Made by a program: the position numbers and the translations under genes. From the NCBI RefSeq assembly GCF_017939615.1, contig NZ_JAGKSR010000001.1, positions 620,001 to 684,000 on the forward strand: a stretch of 64,000 nt of DNA. Direction: 5' to 3'. The notes beneath the pieces were generated by a model. It was not told where the DNA came from. It ran no database searches and saw nothing but the letters and a program-made list of their open reading frames with translations. Source of the DNA: Microbacterium sp. BLY. Its GTDB lineage: Bacteria > Actinomycetota > Actinomycetes > Actinomycetales > Microbacteriaceae. Positions 9,047 through 17,054 of the stretch are shown here, piece after piece (the first letter of the stretch is position 1; every line of letters starts with the position of its first letter).

Positions 9047-10560
9047 GAGTCCTCCGGGGTCGGGGTGGTCGGGGATGCGTCGCGTTGGGCGGCGGCGAGT
9101 TCGTGGACGACGTCCTTCGAGCCCTCGTACAGCCGCACGTACCGGTCGAAGAGCGCGTCGGCGAAGGGCCGCAGCGCTTCGTCGGGGCGGACGGTGTCGG
9201 CGATGGGGTTCCAGTCGGTGATCGCGGGCGCGGCGCCAGGGGCGGCGGTGGCCGTCGCGGCGAGGAAGGCCGCGCCGTAGCTCGCGCCGATCGTCGTCTG
9301 CGGCACCTCCTGCACGAGCCCGGTGATGTCCGAGACGATCTGCAGCCAGAGGCGCCCCTGCGTGCCCCCGCCGACCGCGACGATCCGGCGGATGTCGGCG
9401 CCGGCGGCCCGCATGGTCTCGACGTTGTGCCGGACGCCCAGCGCGGTGGCCTCCAGGGCGGCGCGGTAGAGATCGCCGCGGGTGTGCCGCAGCGTGAGCC
9501 CGGCGATGACGCCGCGGGCATCGGGATCCTGGATCGGGGTGCGCTCGCCCGCGAAGTACGGGAGCATCAGCAGGCCGTTCGCACCGGGCCCGGACTCCTC
9601 CGCCTCGGCGAGCAGTGCCGGATAGTCCGCGCCGGACAGGTCCTTCAGCCACGTGGTGAGCGCTCCGGATGTGGACAGCCCGCCCGCGAGGTTGCGGGTG
9701 CCGGCGAACGCGCCGGCGGTGGTCCACATGGACGGCGTGCGAAGGGTGTCCTCGCCGGTCGCGACGAGGAACATCGTCGTGCCGTACATCAGCATGAGAT
9801 CGCCGACCTGGTGGGCACCGACGCTCACGGCCTCGGTCCACGCGTCGATGGTCCCGGTGATGACCGGGGTCCCCGCGGGAAGCCCGGTCAGGTCCGCGGC
9901 GGCGGCGGTCACCGTGCCCGCGACGTCCCCCGCCCAGCGCAGCGGAGGCTGGTCGATCGTCGCGGCGAACCGCTGCCACCAGGGGTCGTGCCACTGCTCT
10001 CCCTCGATGTCGTACAGCGGCGAGACCTGGCTGGCCGACTGGTGGTCGAGGACGTAGGCGCCGGTGAGCTTCCGAACCAGCCAGGAAGCGGGCATGTAGA
10101 GGCGTCGCGCGCGCTGCCAGGCCTCCGGCTCCTCCTCGGCGACCCAGGCGATCTTCGGGCCGCCGGCCTGCGAGGTGAGGGTCGAGCCGCCCACGCGGGT
10201 GATCTCGTCGTCGCCGAGCTCGGCGGTCATGCGCGCGATCTGTGCGGTGGCACGTGTGTCCACGCCGTAGAGGATGGCGGGGCGCACGGGTTCGTCGTCC
10301 TCGTCGGCGAGCAGGATGCACGGGCCCATGCCGCTCACGCCGACGCCCATGACCTCCGCGGCGGGGACCGCGGCGAGGAGTTCCCGCGTCAGGTCGACGA
10401 ACTCCTCCCACCAGACGCGGCCGTCCATCTCGACCCATCCGGACTGCGGACGGGAGACGTCGTGCGCGCGGGTCGCGGACGCGAGGATCGTGCCGGCCGG
10501 GTCGACGAGGACGCCCTTGCTGCTGGACGTGCCGATGTCGACCCCGAGGGTGCAGCGCAT
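9043..10560 (-). CDS. FGGY-family carbohydrate kinase (xylulokinase/fuculokinase-like)
   Basis: A 505-residue sugar kinase. The N-terminal phosphate-binding segment DIGTSSSKG lies at about residues 8-16 and the second ATP-binding motif GGGTQGRLWLQ near 390. The family phosphorylates ketoses or polyols, and here the substrate should be the ketose made by the overlapping isomerase gene. A strong Shine-Dalgarno (AAGGAG) precedes ATG 10560. The operator GAAATCGATTTC lies just upstream, next to a TAGCCT -10 box, so repression by the LacI protein of 11356-12336 is the simplest model. Whether it is a xylulo-, fuculo- or ribulokinase cannot be decided here. Confidence 0.85.
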   Translation of the reverse strand: MRCTLGVDIGTSSSKGVLVDPAGTILASATRAHDVSRPQSGWVEMDGRVWWEEFVDLTRELLAAVPAAEVMGVGVSGMGPCILLADEDDEPVRPAILYGVDTRATAQIARMTAELGDDEITRVGGSTLTSQAGGPKIAWVAEEEPEAWQRARRLYMPASWLVRKLTGAYVLDHQSASQVSPLYDIEGEQWHDPWWQRFAATIDQPPLRWAGDVAGTVTAAAADLTGLPAGTPVITGTIDAWTEAVSVGAHQVGDLMLMYGTTMFLVATGEDTLRTPSMWTTAGAFAGTRNLAGGLSTSGALTTWLKDLSGADYPALLAEAEESGPGANGLLMLPYFAGERTPIQDPDARGVIAGLTLRHTRGDLYRAALEATALGVRHNVETMRAAGADIRRIVAVGGGTQGRLWLQIVSDITGLVQEVPQTTIGASYGAAFLAATATAAPGAAPAITDWNPIADTVRPDEALRPFADALFDRYVRLYEGSKDVVHELAAAQRDASPTTPTPEDS

Positions 10561-10600
10561 GGTCTCTCCTTCGATACCGACGGCCCTGACGGCCGGGATC

Positions 10601-10622
10601 CAGGCTACGCGAAATCGATTTC
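10601..10622 (-). promoter_or_regulatory. Kinase/isomerase promoter with LacI-type operator
   Basis: The perfect 12-bp palindrome GAAATCGATTTC (10611-10622) sits five bases upstream of a minus-strand -10 box TAGCCT (10606-10601). A repressor bound here would block the promoter of the kinase/isomerase operon. The identical palindrome, with the same flanks, occurs at 18340-18351. Confidence 0.75.
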
Positions 10623-10762
10623 ATGATGCAAGGCGCGGACTCTTCCTCCACAGATGATCGTGGCTCCGTGAGACTCCACGATCTGCGTCGTCACCGCGAA
10701 AGAAGGGCCGCTCAGGACCGGAATACCGTGACATCCTGACCCCTCCGATCGAGACTGGAGGC

Positions 10763-11344
10763 ATGTCCTTGAACGACCCGCAGGTATGGACGCTGATCGG
10801 CATCTTCGTCACGACGATGCTGGGCGGCATGAGCCTCATGACGACGCAGTTCGGCCGCGTGCTCCGTGCCGAGATCGGCGGACTGCGCGGAGAGATCACC
10901 GGCGAGATCGCGGGCCTGCGGACCGAGATGACCACCGAGATCGCCGGCCTGCGGACCGAGATGACCACCGAGATCGGCAACCTCCGCACCGAGATGACCG
11001 GCGAGATCGCCGGCCTCCGCACCGACATGACCACCGAGACTACGCGACTGCACACCGAGGTCGGCAGCCTCCGCACCCAGATGACGAACGAGGTCAGTGG
11101 ACTGCACGGGGCGTTGGCGGCGCTGCACGGAGTGATGATGCGCGAGACCGGAGGGCTGCGTGCGGCGATGGGCGCGCAGCACGGAGCGATGATCGGGCTG
11201 CGTGGCGAGATGATCGGGCTCCGCGGCGAGATGACCGCACGGCTCGACGGCCTCGATCACCGCCTCGACCGGCTGGAGGTGAAGGTCGACGATCTCGACA
11301 AGGAGATGACGAACCTCGCGGCACGATTCTGGCGCTCGCAGTAG
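10763..11344 (+). CDS. Membrane-anchored coiled-coil protein with 11-residue repeats
   Basis: A 193-residue protein of unknown function. Residues about 8-24 (WTLIGIFVTTMLGGMSLM) form one likely membrane segment. Residues 36-101 contain six tandem 11-residue units of the type GEIAGLRTEMT, a hendecad pattern expected to give a long, slightly right-handed coiled coil. A second Met/Gly-rich stretch with the repeat LRGEMIG follows, and the end is DLDKEMTNLAARFWRSQ. The repeats are conserved at DNA level with a 33-base period, so copy number may vary between strains. The short gene at 7204 is a paralogue. Shine-Dalgarno GGAGG precedes ATG 10763. Confidence 0.75.
   Translation: MSLNDPQVWTLIGIFVTTMLGGMSLMTTQFGRVLRAEIGGLRGEITGEIAGLRTEMTTEIAGLRTEMTTEIGNLRTEMTGEIAGLRTDMTTETTRLHTEVGSLRTQMTNEVSGLHGALAALHGVMMRETGGLRAAMGAQHGAMIGLRGEMIGLRGEMTARLDGLDHRLDRLEVKVDDLDKEMTNLAARFWRSQ
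10868..11065 (+). repeat. In-frame 33-bp tandem repeats (six units)
   Basis: Six consecutive 33-base units inside the coiled-coil gene encode 11-residue repeats. The middle four are the most alike at base level, for example two adjacent copies reading TEIAGLRTEMT and TEIGNLRTEMT. The outer units are more diverged, as expected for internal expansion. Confidence 0.85.
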
Positions 11345-11355
11345 AAGCGTCCGGT

Positions 11356-12336
11356 TCAGGCGCGCGCGGCCGCGCGCTGCACCTCGCCGGAGAGCACGAT
11401 CGTCCGGGCCGGTTGCTCGTCGCCCTTGATCCGATCCAGCAGCATCCGGGCCGCCGTCACACCCATGAGCCGCGCGGGGAGCCGAACGACGGTGACGGCG
11501 GACGGGGACAGCGTCGTGAAGGGCAACGATCCGATGACCGCGACGCCGAGCTCCGGCGGGGTGAGGCCGCGCTCCGTGAGCACCTGGATCGCCCCGACGC
11601 CGATGAGGTTGTTGCCGGCGACCACCGCGTCCGGCGGCTCCGGCAGCGCGAGGAGCTCCTCCATGGCCGCGCGCCCGCCGTCGACACGGAACGTGGCGAA
11701 GCGCTGGAGCGAGGAGAGGTCGTGATCAGGACCAGCCGAAAGCGCCTCCCGCCAGCCTTCCGCTCGCTCGGCCGCGGTATCGATGTGCGCGGGGCCACCG
11801 ATGTACGCGATGCGGCGATACCCGGCGTCGAGCAGGCTCTGCGTCGCTGCGGCACCCGCCTCCCGGTTGGCCATGACCACGCCGTCGATGTCGGCGGCCG
11901 TGCGACGGTCCACCGCGACCACCGGACGTCCCGTCGCCCGCACCGGCGCCAGATCAGAGTGCTCGTCCGCGGTCGCGATGATGACGCCCGACATGTTCTC
12001 GGCGATCGCGATCCGGAGGTATGTCGCCTCCTTCTCGACCTGGGCGTCGGAGTTGCACAGCACGACGGAGAAGCCCGCCTCCGACGCGGCGTCCTCGACG
12101 CCGCGGGCCATCTCGGTGAAGTACGGGTTCTCGATGTCCGGGATCACCAGGGCGATGACCTCGGAGCTCTGCGTCCGCAGGGTGCGCGCCGTGCGATTCG
12201 GCGTGAAGCGGAGCTCTTCGGCCGCCGCCCGGACGGCCGCCGCCTTCTCTTCCGACACGCTCGTGCCGTTGAAGACCCGGGAGACCGTGGCCGGCGAGAC
12301 GCCGGCGCGCTGCGCGACGTCGTAGATGGTGGCCAT
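11356..12336 (-). CDS. LacI-family transcriptional repressor
   Basis: A 326-residue regulator. The N-terminal helix-turn-helix reads ATIYDVAQRAGVSPATVSRV, followed by the hinge and a periplasmic-binding-protein-like effector domain. ATG 12336 gives the canonical LacI start, and an in-frame GTG at 12342 is possible. It lies 32 bases downstream of the aldolase stop and probably has its own promoter, because a LacI-type dyad (TGTAACCGGTTTCA, 12347-12360) overlaps the region just before the start. The same half-site type occurs before the kinase operon and before the binding-protein operon, so this is the likely local repressor. The inducer should be a sugar or sugar acid of this pathway. Confidence 0.9.
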   Translation of the reverse strand: MATIYDVAQRAGVSPATVSRVFNGTSVSEEKAAAVRAAAEELRFTPNRTARTLRTQSSEVIALVIPDIENPYFTEMARGVEDAASEAGFSVVLCNSDAQVEKEATYLRIAIAENMSGVIIATADEHSDLAPVRATGRPVVAVDRRTAADIDGVVMANREAGAAATQSLLDAGYRRIAYIGGPAHIDTAAERAEGWREALSAGPDHDLSSLQRFATFRVDGGRAAMEELLALPEPPDAVVAGNNLIGVGAIQVLTERGLTPPELGVAVIGSLPFTTLSPSAVTVVRLPARLMGVTAARMLLDRIKGDEQPARTIVLSGEVQRAAARA

Positions 12337-12346
12337 GGGCACCCAC

Positions 12347-12360
12347 TGTAACCGGTTTCA
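12347..12360 (-). promoter_or_regulatory. LacI-type operator before the lacI-family gene
   Basis: TGTAACCGGTTTCA is a near-perfect dyad (one mismatched pair) matching the general LacI-family pattern TGAAAnCGnTTTCA. It overlaps a possible minus-strand -10 box TACAGT directly before the regulator start and suggests autorepression. Confidence 0.6.
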
Positions 12361-12368
12361 ACCACCCC

Positions 12369-13280
12369 TCAGACCTCGGCGATGAACCGATCGAGCGTCG
12401 CCGCGAGAACGTCCAGCCGGTCCCGCGCCTCCTCCGGAAGCGGCCGGAACGGACGCCGGCAGTCGCCCAGGGCGCCCGGCCCTCCGGCGCTGCGTCCGGA
12501 CAGGTACTTCGCCGCCGGGAACACGTCGATCGCGACGAGTTCCGCGATGACGTGGTTGATCCGGCTCTGCACGCGCTGGGCTCCGGCCAGGTCACCGGAG
12601 TCGAGGAGGCGGCGCGCCGCGCGGAAGAGCTCGACCTGGAGCCCAACGGTCGTGCCGATCGTCCCGCGGGCACCCGCGGCGAGCGCGGGCACGAACACCT
12701 CGTCGAAGCCGTTGATGTAGGCCTTGTCGGGGAAGGCCGCCTTCATCCGCTCGAGGGCGTACATGTTGTGCGCGGTCTGCTTGAGCCCGATCACGCGTGG
12801 GTCGCCCAGCAGCTCTCCCGCCGTCTCGAGCGTGAACTCCGTGCCCGTGAACTGCGGGATGTTGTAGACGATGAGCGGGAGGTCCACCGCGTCCAGCACC
12901 GCGCGGTAGTGGTCGAGGACGGCCTCGATGCCGAAGGAGTAGTAGATCGGAGGGATCATCGAGAGCGCGGCAGCGCCGGCCCGCTGCGCCCGCTGCCCGA
13001 GCTCGATCGCCTCCCTCGTCGAGAGCGCGCCGACATGGGCGACCACGGGGATCCGCCCCGCGGCGGCACGCACAGCGGTCTCCACCACCGCGGTGCGTTC
13101 ATCCGCCGACAGCAGGAGCCCCTCCCCTGACGAACCGCAGCAGTAGATGCCCTCCACCCCGCGGGACACGTAGTCCTCCACGAGCGTCGAGAGCACCCGC
13201 GTGTCGACCGCCCCGTCCGCGTCGTAGGGGGTGGCGATCGCGGCCATCAGCACCCCGAGGTCCGCCGCGGTGGTCACCAT
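12369..13280 (-). CDS. DHDPS/N-acetylneuraminate-lyase family aldolase
   Basis: A 303-residue class I aldolase. The family signature CGSSGEG lies at residues 48-54, the catalytic Tyr at 139 (VYNIPQ) and the Schiff-base Lys at 167 (IGLKQT). Such enzymes cleave or dehydrate 2-keto-3-deoxy sugar acids to give pyruvate or a semialdehyde. The gene follows the SDR and dehydratase in one operon, overlapping the SDR stop by seven bases. The likely job is therefore the last step of a non-phosphorylative sugar-acid route. ATG 13280 was chosen for the correct N-terminal barrel start. Confidence 0.85.
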   Translation of the reverse strand: MVTTAADLGVLMAAIATPYDADGAVDTRVLSTLVEDYVSRGVEGIYCCGSSGEGLLLSADERTAVVETAVRAAAGRIPVVAHVGALSTREAIELGQRAQRAGAAALSMIPPIYYSFGIEAVLDHYRAVLDAVDLPLIVYNIPQFTGTEFTLETAGELLGDPRVIGLKQTAHNMYALERMKAAFPDKAYINGFDEVFVPALAAGARGTIGTTVGLQVELFRAARRLLDSGDLAGAQRVQSRINHVIAELVAIDVFPAAKYLSGRSAGGPGALGDCRRPFRPLPEEARDRLDVLAATLDRFIAEV

Positions 13281-14101
13281 GCGGTCCACCCCCCGTCCAC
13301 GACGAGGTTCGATCCGGTCATGTAGCGCGAGGCGTCGGAGAGCAGGAAGACCGCGGCGCCGTTGAAGTCGGTCGCCTCCGCCATGCGCCCGATCGGGATG
13401 CGTGCGGTGTAGTTCTCCCGGAACGTCGCGTCCTGCGAGTCCCGACCGACGCCGGAGGGCGTGAGGGTGTTGACCCTGATGCCCTGCCGGCCCCAGTACG
13501 TCGCGCAGTACCGGGTGAGGTTGTACAGCCCCGACTTCGCGGCGGAGTAGGCGACGGGTTTCACGAAGGGCACCCCGGTCTGCTCCTCCTTGTACGCGTA
13601 GATGTCCTGCACCGGCGACACCATCCCGTAGATCGAGCCGACGTTGATGATCGAGCCCGGCTTCCCGGCGGCGCGCATCCGGGCGCCGGCCGCCTGCGTC
13701 ACGAGGAACGTGCCGACGAGGTTCACGTCGACCACCTCCCGGAACACGTCGAGGGGGAAGTCCTCGAAGGGGCCGGAGACCTCGGGCGGCGCGCTCGGCT
13801 GGGTGTCCAGTCCGGCGTTGTTGATCACGCCGTCCGGCGCCGCACCCCACGCATCGACGATCGCATCGAGGCCTGCCTCGACGCTGCCCTTCGAGACGAT
13901 GTCCATCGAGACGCCGATGAGGCGCGGGCTGTCGGCGAGCTCGGGGAAAGCCTCCCGCAGGCGCGCGGCATCGACGGTGCGCGAAGCCACGGCCACCCGC
14001 GCACCGCGCCCGTGCAGTTCGCGGACGAAGGCCGATCCGATCTGGCCGAGGCCGCCGGTGACCAGGATGATCCGGTCGGTGAGGTCGAAGATGTCCGTCA
14101 T
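13274..14101 (-). CDS. SDR-family NAD(P)-dependent oxidoreductase
   Basis: A 275-residue classical short-chain dehydrogenase. The Rossmann glycine motif TGGLGQIG is at residues 15-22, NNAG at 94-97, catalytic Ser near 156, and YSAAK with Tyr185 and Lys189. It ends with the usual GSNLVVDGGW segment. In this operon it could oxidise the sugar itself to the lactone, or oxidise the 2-keto-3-deoxy acid, as known for L-fuconate-type pathways. It lies 14 bases after the dehydratase and overlaps the aldolase. The substrate is inferred from context. Confidence 0.88.
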   Translation of the reverse strand: MTDIFDLTDRIILVTGGLGQIGSAFVRELHGRGARVAVASRTVDAARLREAFPELADSPRLIGVSMDIVSKGSVEAGLDAIVDAWGAAPDGVINNAGLDTQPSAPPEVSGPFEDFPLDVFREVVDVNLVGTFLVTQAAGARMRAAGKPGSIINVGSIYGMVSPVQDIYAYKEEQTGVPFVKPVAYSAAKSGLYNLTRYCATYWGRQGIRVNTLTPSGVGRDSQDATFRENYTARIPIGRMAEATDFNGAAVFLLSDASRYMTGSNLVVDGGWTAW

Positions 14102-14115
14102 ATCGTTCGCCTTCC

Positions 14116-15201
14116 TCAGCGCACCGCGTGCCGGGCGAGGTTCTCGCGGTCGTACTCGAGACCGTTGCCGGGGGCGCCGGTCGGGACGAAGAAGCCGTTC
14201 TGCGGCCGCTGCGGCACGATGACGCCGAGCTCGGTGAGGGTGCCGCCGTCCGTCATCTCGCCGAACAGGGCGTTGGGCACCGCGCAGAGCACGTTGGCCG
14301 TGAGCTCCATCACGAAGTGCGGCGTCATCGGGGCGTTGTACGCCCGGCCCAAGGCGGCGATGTCCATGTAGGGCGTGATGCCGCCCACACGTCCGACGTC
14401 GGCCTGGATGAAGTCGCACGCGTCGGCGAGGAGGTACTGGTTGAACTGCTGGAGCGTGTAGACGTTCTCGCCCAGCCCGATCGGGATCGGCGACCGGGCC
14501 CGGAGGCGAGCGTGGGAGGCGACGTCGTCCACGCGCAGCGGCTCCTCCACCCAGTAGAGGTTGAGGTCGCGGAACCGGGTGACCGCCCGGACCGCCTCCC
14601 CGTAGGTCCATCCCTGGTTGGCGTCGACCATGAGCGGATACTCGCCGACCGCCTCACGGATCTTGGTGAGCCGGTAGACGTCCTCCTCGAGGTCCGGCTT
14701 GCCGACCTTGACCTTCCCGGCGGCGTACCCGTCGGCCTTCCACTCCTTGACCTGCTCCACGACCTCTTCGGCGGAGAGGTTCAGGTTGATGCCGCTGCCG
14801 TACAGCGCGACCCGGTCTCGCACCTGGCCGAGGAGCTTCGCGAGCGGCTGCTGGTAGTGCAGCCCCAGCAGGTCCCACAGTGCGACGTCGATCGCGGCGA
14901 GCGCGAGCGTGGTGGTCCCGCCGGGGCCGTTGTCGCGCAGGTGCTGCCAGGAGTGCTGCCAGACGGCCCGCGGATTGACCTCGCGGCCGATGAGGGTGGG
15001 GATGAGCTCCCGCAGCGCCGCCATCATCATCTGGCCGCCGACGCCGGAGGTGTGGCTGAATCCGGTGCCGACCAGGCCGGTGTCGGTGGTGATGTCGGCG
15101 AGGATGATCTCGATGTGGGTCACCCGATGGATCTGGTCCCCCCACGGCCCCTTGGGGAGGGGGATGCGGGAGAGCTGGAGGTCGATCGATTCGATTTTCA
15201 T
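14116..15201 (-). CDS. Enolase-superfamily sugar-acid dehydratase (mandelate racemase group)
   Basis: A 361-residue enzyme with the complete mandelate-racemase active site: KVK at 163-165, metal ligands Asp193 (DANQGW), Glu219 (VEEPL) and Glu245 (GLGENV), and the Asp268/His295 dyad (PHF). These enzymes remove the alpha proton of an aldonic acid and eliminate water to give a 2-keto-3-deoxy acid. The downstream SDR and aldolase are the expected next steps. Fuconate, galactonate, rhamnonate and arabinonate dehydratases all share this set, so the substrate is open. A GAAGGA ribosome site precedes ATG 15201. Confidence 0.85.
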   Translation of the reverse strand: MKIESIDLQLSRIPLPKGPWGDQIHRVTHIEIILADITTDTGLVGTGFSHTSGVGGQMMMAALRELIPTLIGREVNPRAVWQHSWQHLRDNGPGGTTTLALAAIDVALWDLLGLHYQQPLAKLLGQVRDRVALYGSGINLNLSAEEVVEQVKEWKADGYAAGKVKVGKPDLEEDVYRLTKIREAVGEYPLMVDANQGWTYGEAVRAVTRFRDLNLYWVEEPLRVDDVASHARLRARSPIPIGLGENVYTLQQFNQYLLADACDFIQADVGRVGGITPYMDIAALGRAYNAPMTPHFVMELTANVLCAVPNALFGEMTDGGTLTELGVIVPQRPQNGFFVPTGAPGNGLEYDRENLARHAVR

Positions 15202-15241
15202 GCGTGGTCCTTCCGGGACGACGAGGAGGGGGCGGAGGGCG

Positions 15242-16096
15242 TCAGCCCTTGACGGCGCCGGCGGCGAGTCCGGCGACGAGGCGCTTCTGCACGAGGAGGA
15301 AGCCGACGACGACGGGGAGCACCGAGAGCACGCCGCCGGCGGTGAGCAGGTCCCAGCGGATCTGGTACTCGCCGATGAACAGGTGCAGTCCGACCGGCAG
15401 GGTGCGGGTCGCCGTCTGTGAGGTGAACGTGAGGGCGTAGAGGAACTCGTTCCAGGTGAGGATGAACGCGTACGTTCCCGCCGCCACCATGCCCGGTCGC
15501 AGGAGGGGCAGCAGAAGGATGCGGACGATCTGCGCGGACGAGGCCCCGTCGATCTGGCCCGCCTCCTCGATCTCCCGGGGGATGGAGTCCGCGAAGCCCT
15601 TGAGCAGCCAGGTGGCGAACGGCGTGGCGAACGCGGCGTGCACGAGGGCGAGGCCGAGCGTCGTGTCCATCAGCCCCATGCCGCGCAGCTGCCCCTGGAG
15701 CGAGATCACGAGCAGCACCGCGGGGAACATCTGCGCGAGCAGCAGCCCGATCATGACGGCCCCGCGACCGCGGAAGTCGAACCGGGACATCGCGATCGCG
15801 GCGCCGGTGGAGACCACGAGGGTCACCGGGACCGCGATCGCGGCCACGGTGAGGCTGTTCCGCAGATAGGTCAGGAACGGTGTGGTCGACAGCAGCTCGG
15901 CGTACGACGCGGTCGTGAACTCCGAGGGGATGAGGTTCGCTCCCGCGCCGGCGAGCTCGTCCCGCGGCGTGAGCGACGTCAGCAACATCACGATGTACGG
16001 CCCGAGCACCATCGCGAGCACGCCGAGGAGCGCGATCGCGAAGCCGGTCCTTCCCGCGAGGCGGCCGAAGCGGACGGGGGCGGTCGTCGTGCTCAT
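15242..16096 (-). CDS. Carbohydrate ABC transporter permease, MalG type
   Basis: A 284-residue six-helix permease. The EAA loop EEAGQIDGAS lies near residue 190 and the C-terminus LVAGLAAGAVKG is typical of MalG-type subunits. It is third in the operon that starts with the binding protein at 18302 and ends with the catabolic enzymes. Its start overlaps the stop of the MalF-type partner by four bases. The substrate is presumably the sugar or sugar acid consumed by the dehydratase/SDR/aldolase set. Confidence 0.9.
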   Translation of the reverse strand: MSTTTAPVRFGRLAGRTGFAIALLGVLAMVLGPYIVMLLTSLTPRDELAGAGANLIPSEFTTASYAELLSTTPFLTYLRNSLTVAAIAVPVTLVVSTGAAIAMSRFDFRGRGAVMIGLLLAQMFPAVLLVISLQGQLRGMGLMDTTLGLALVHAAFATPFATWLLKGFADSIPREIEEAGQIDGASSAQIVRILLLPLLRPGMVAAGTYAFILTWNEFLYALTFTSQTATRTLPVGLHLFIGEYQIRWDLLTAGGVLSVLPVVVGFLLVQKRLVAGLAAGAVKG

Positions 16097-17046
16097 CGCG
16101 TGGTGTCCTTCCGGGTGAGGCGCACGTAGAGCGCGATGAAGACGGCGAGGAACAGGGCCTGGATGACGGCGTACGCCGCGCCGGCACCGAAGTCGCTGGC
16201 CTTGTAGGTCGTCAGATACGACTCGAGCGCCAGGGTCGTCGAGGACGTGCCGGGCCCGCCGCCGGTAAGGATGAAGATGAGGTCGACGTAGTTCGAGGTC
16301 CAGATCAGGCGCAGGAGCGTCGTGATGAGGATCGTCGGGAGGATGGCGGGCAGCACGACGTGGCGGAAGACCCCGACGGGGCCGCACCCGTCGATCTGCG
16401 CGGACTCCTTGAGCTCGCCGGACACGCTCTGCAGCGCCGCGAGGATCATGATCGCGAAGAGCGGGATGCCCTGCCAGACGTCGATCATCACGAGCGTCGG
16501 CAGCGCGGTGCTGTTCTGCGACAGGAACTCGATCGGGGCGTCGATGACGCCGGCGTTCAGGAGCCACTGGTTGAGGACGCCGTTGTTGGGGTCGAGGATC
16601 CACTTCCACATGAGCGCCACCAGGACACTGGGCGTCGCCCACGGGATCATGATGAGTCCGCGGTAGACGCCCCGCAGGGGGAAGCGGTTGTTCAGCATGA
16701 GCGCGAGCGACAGCCCGCCGATCAGCTGGAGGGAGACCGCCCCGAAGGTCCAGAACGCCGTGCGGCCGAGCGTGGGCAGGAACTCCGCCGTGCCGATGAC
16801 ACTGGCGAAGTTCTGGAACCCGACGAACTCGAGCACGCCGGTGAAGACGCTCACGTCGTTGAACGAGAACCAGATCGAGCGGACGAGCGGGTACCCGGCG
16901 AAGACCGCGACCAGCACGATCGCCGGCGCGAGCAGGACGAGGGGGGCGACCGAGCCGCGGCGAGCGCGTCGCCGAGGCCGGGTCACCGGCCGGCGCGGGG
17001 CCGGCCGGCCGGTGACGACCGCTTCCGTGAGGGTGGAGCTTGCCAT
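16093..17046 (-). CDS. Carbohydrate ABC transporter permease, MalF type
   Basis: A 317-residue permease with a basic N-terminal tail (RPRRRARRG) before the first helix at about residues 30-55. The EAA-like loop KESAQIDGCG lies near residue 213. The gene begins eight bases after the binding-protein stop. A 13-bp perfect hairpin (16982-17016) lies in its 5' coding part, positioned to stabilise the upstream binding-protein message. Confidence 0.9.
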   Translation of the reverse strand: MASSTLTEAVVTGRPAPRRPVTRPRRRARRGSVAPLVLLAPAIVLVAVFAGYPLVRSIWFSFNDVSVFTGVLEFVGFQNFASVIGTAEFLPTLGRTAFWTFGAVSLQLIGGLSLALMLNNRFPLRGVYRGLIMIPWATPSVLVALMWKWILDPNNGVLNQWLLNAGVIDAPIEFLSQNSTALPTLVMIDVWQGIPLFAIMILAALQSVSGELKESAQIDGCGPVGVFRHVVLPAILPTILITTLLRLIWTSNYVDLIFILTGGGPGTSSTTLALESYLTTYKASDFGAGAAYAVIQALFLAVFIALYVRLTRKDTTR

Positions 17047-17054
17047 GTCGGTCC

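Noticed and set aside
10868..11065. Tandem 33-bp repeats considered as a CRISPR-like array
   Set aside because: The repeats are contiguous without spacers, stay in frame and encode a regular coiled coil. No cas gene is present.
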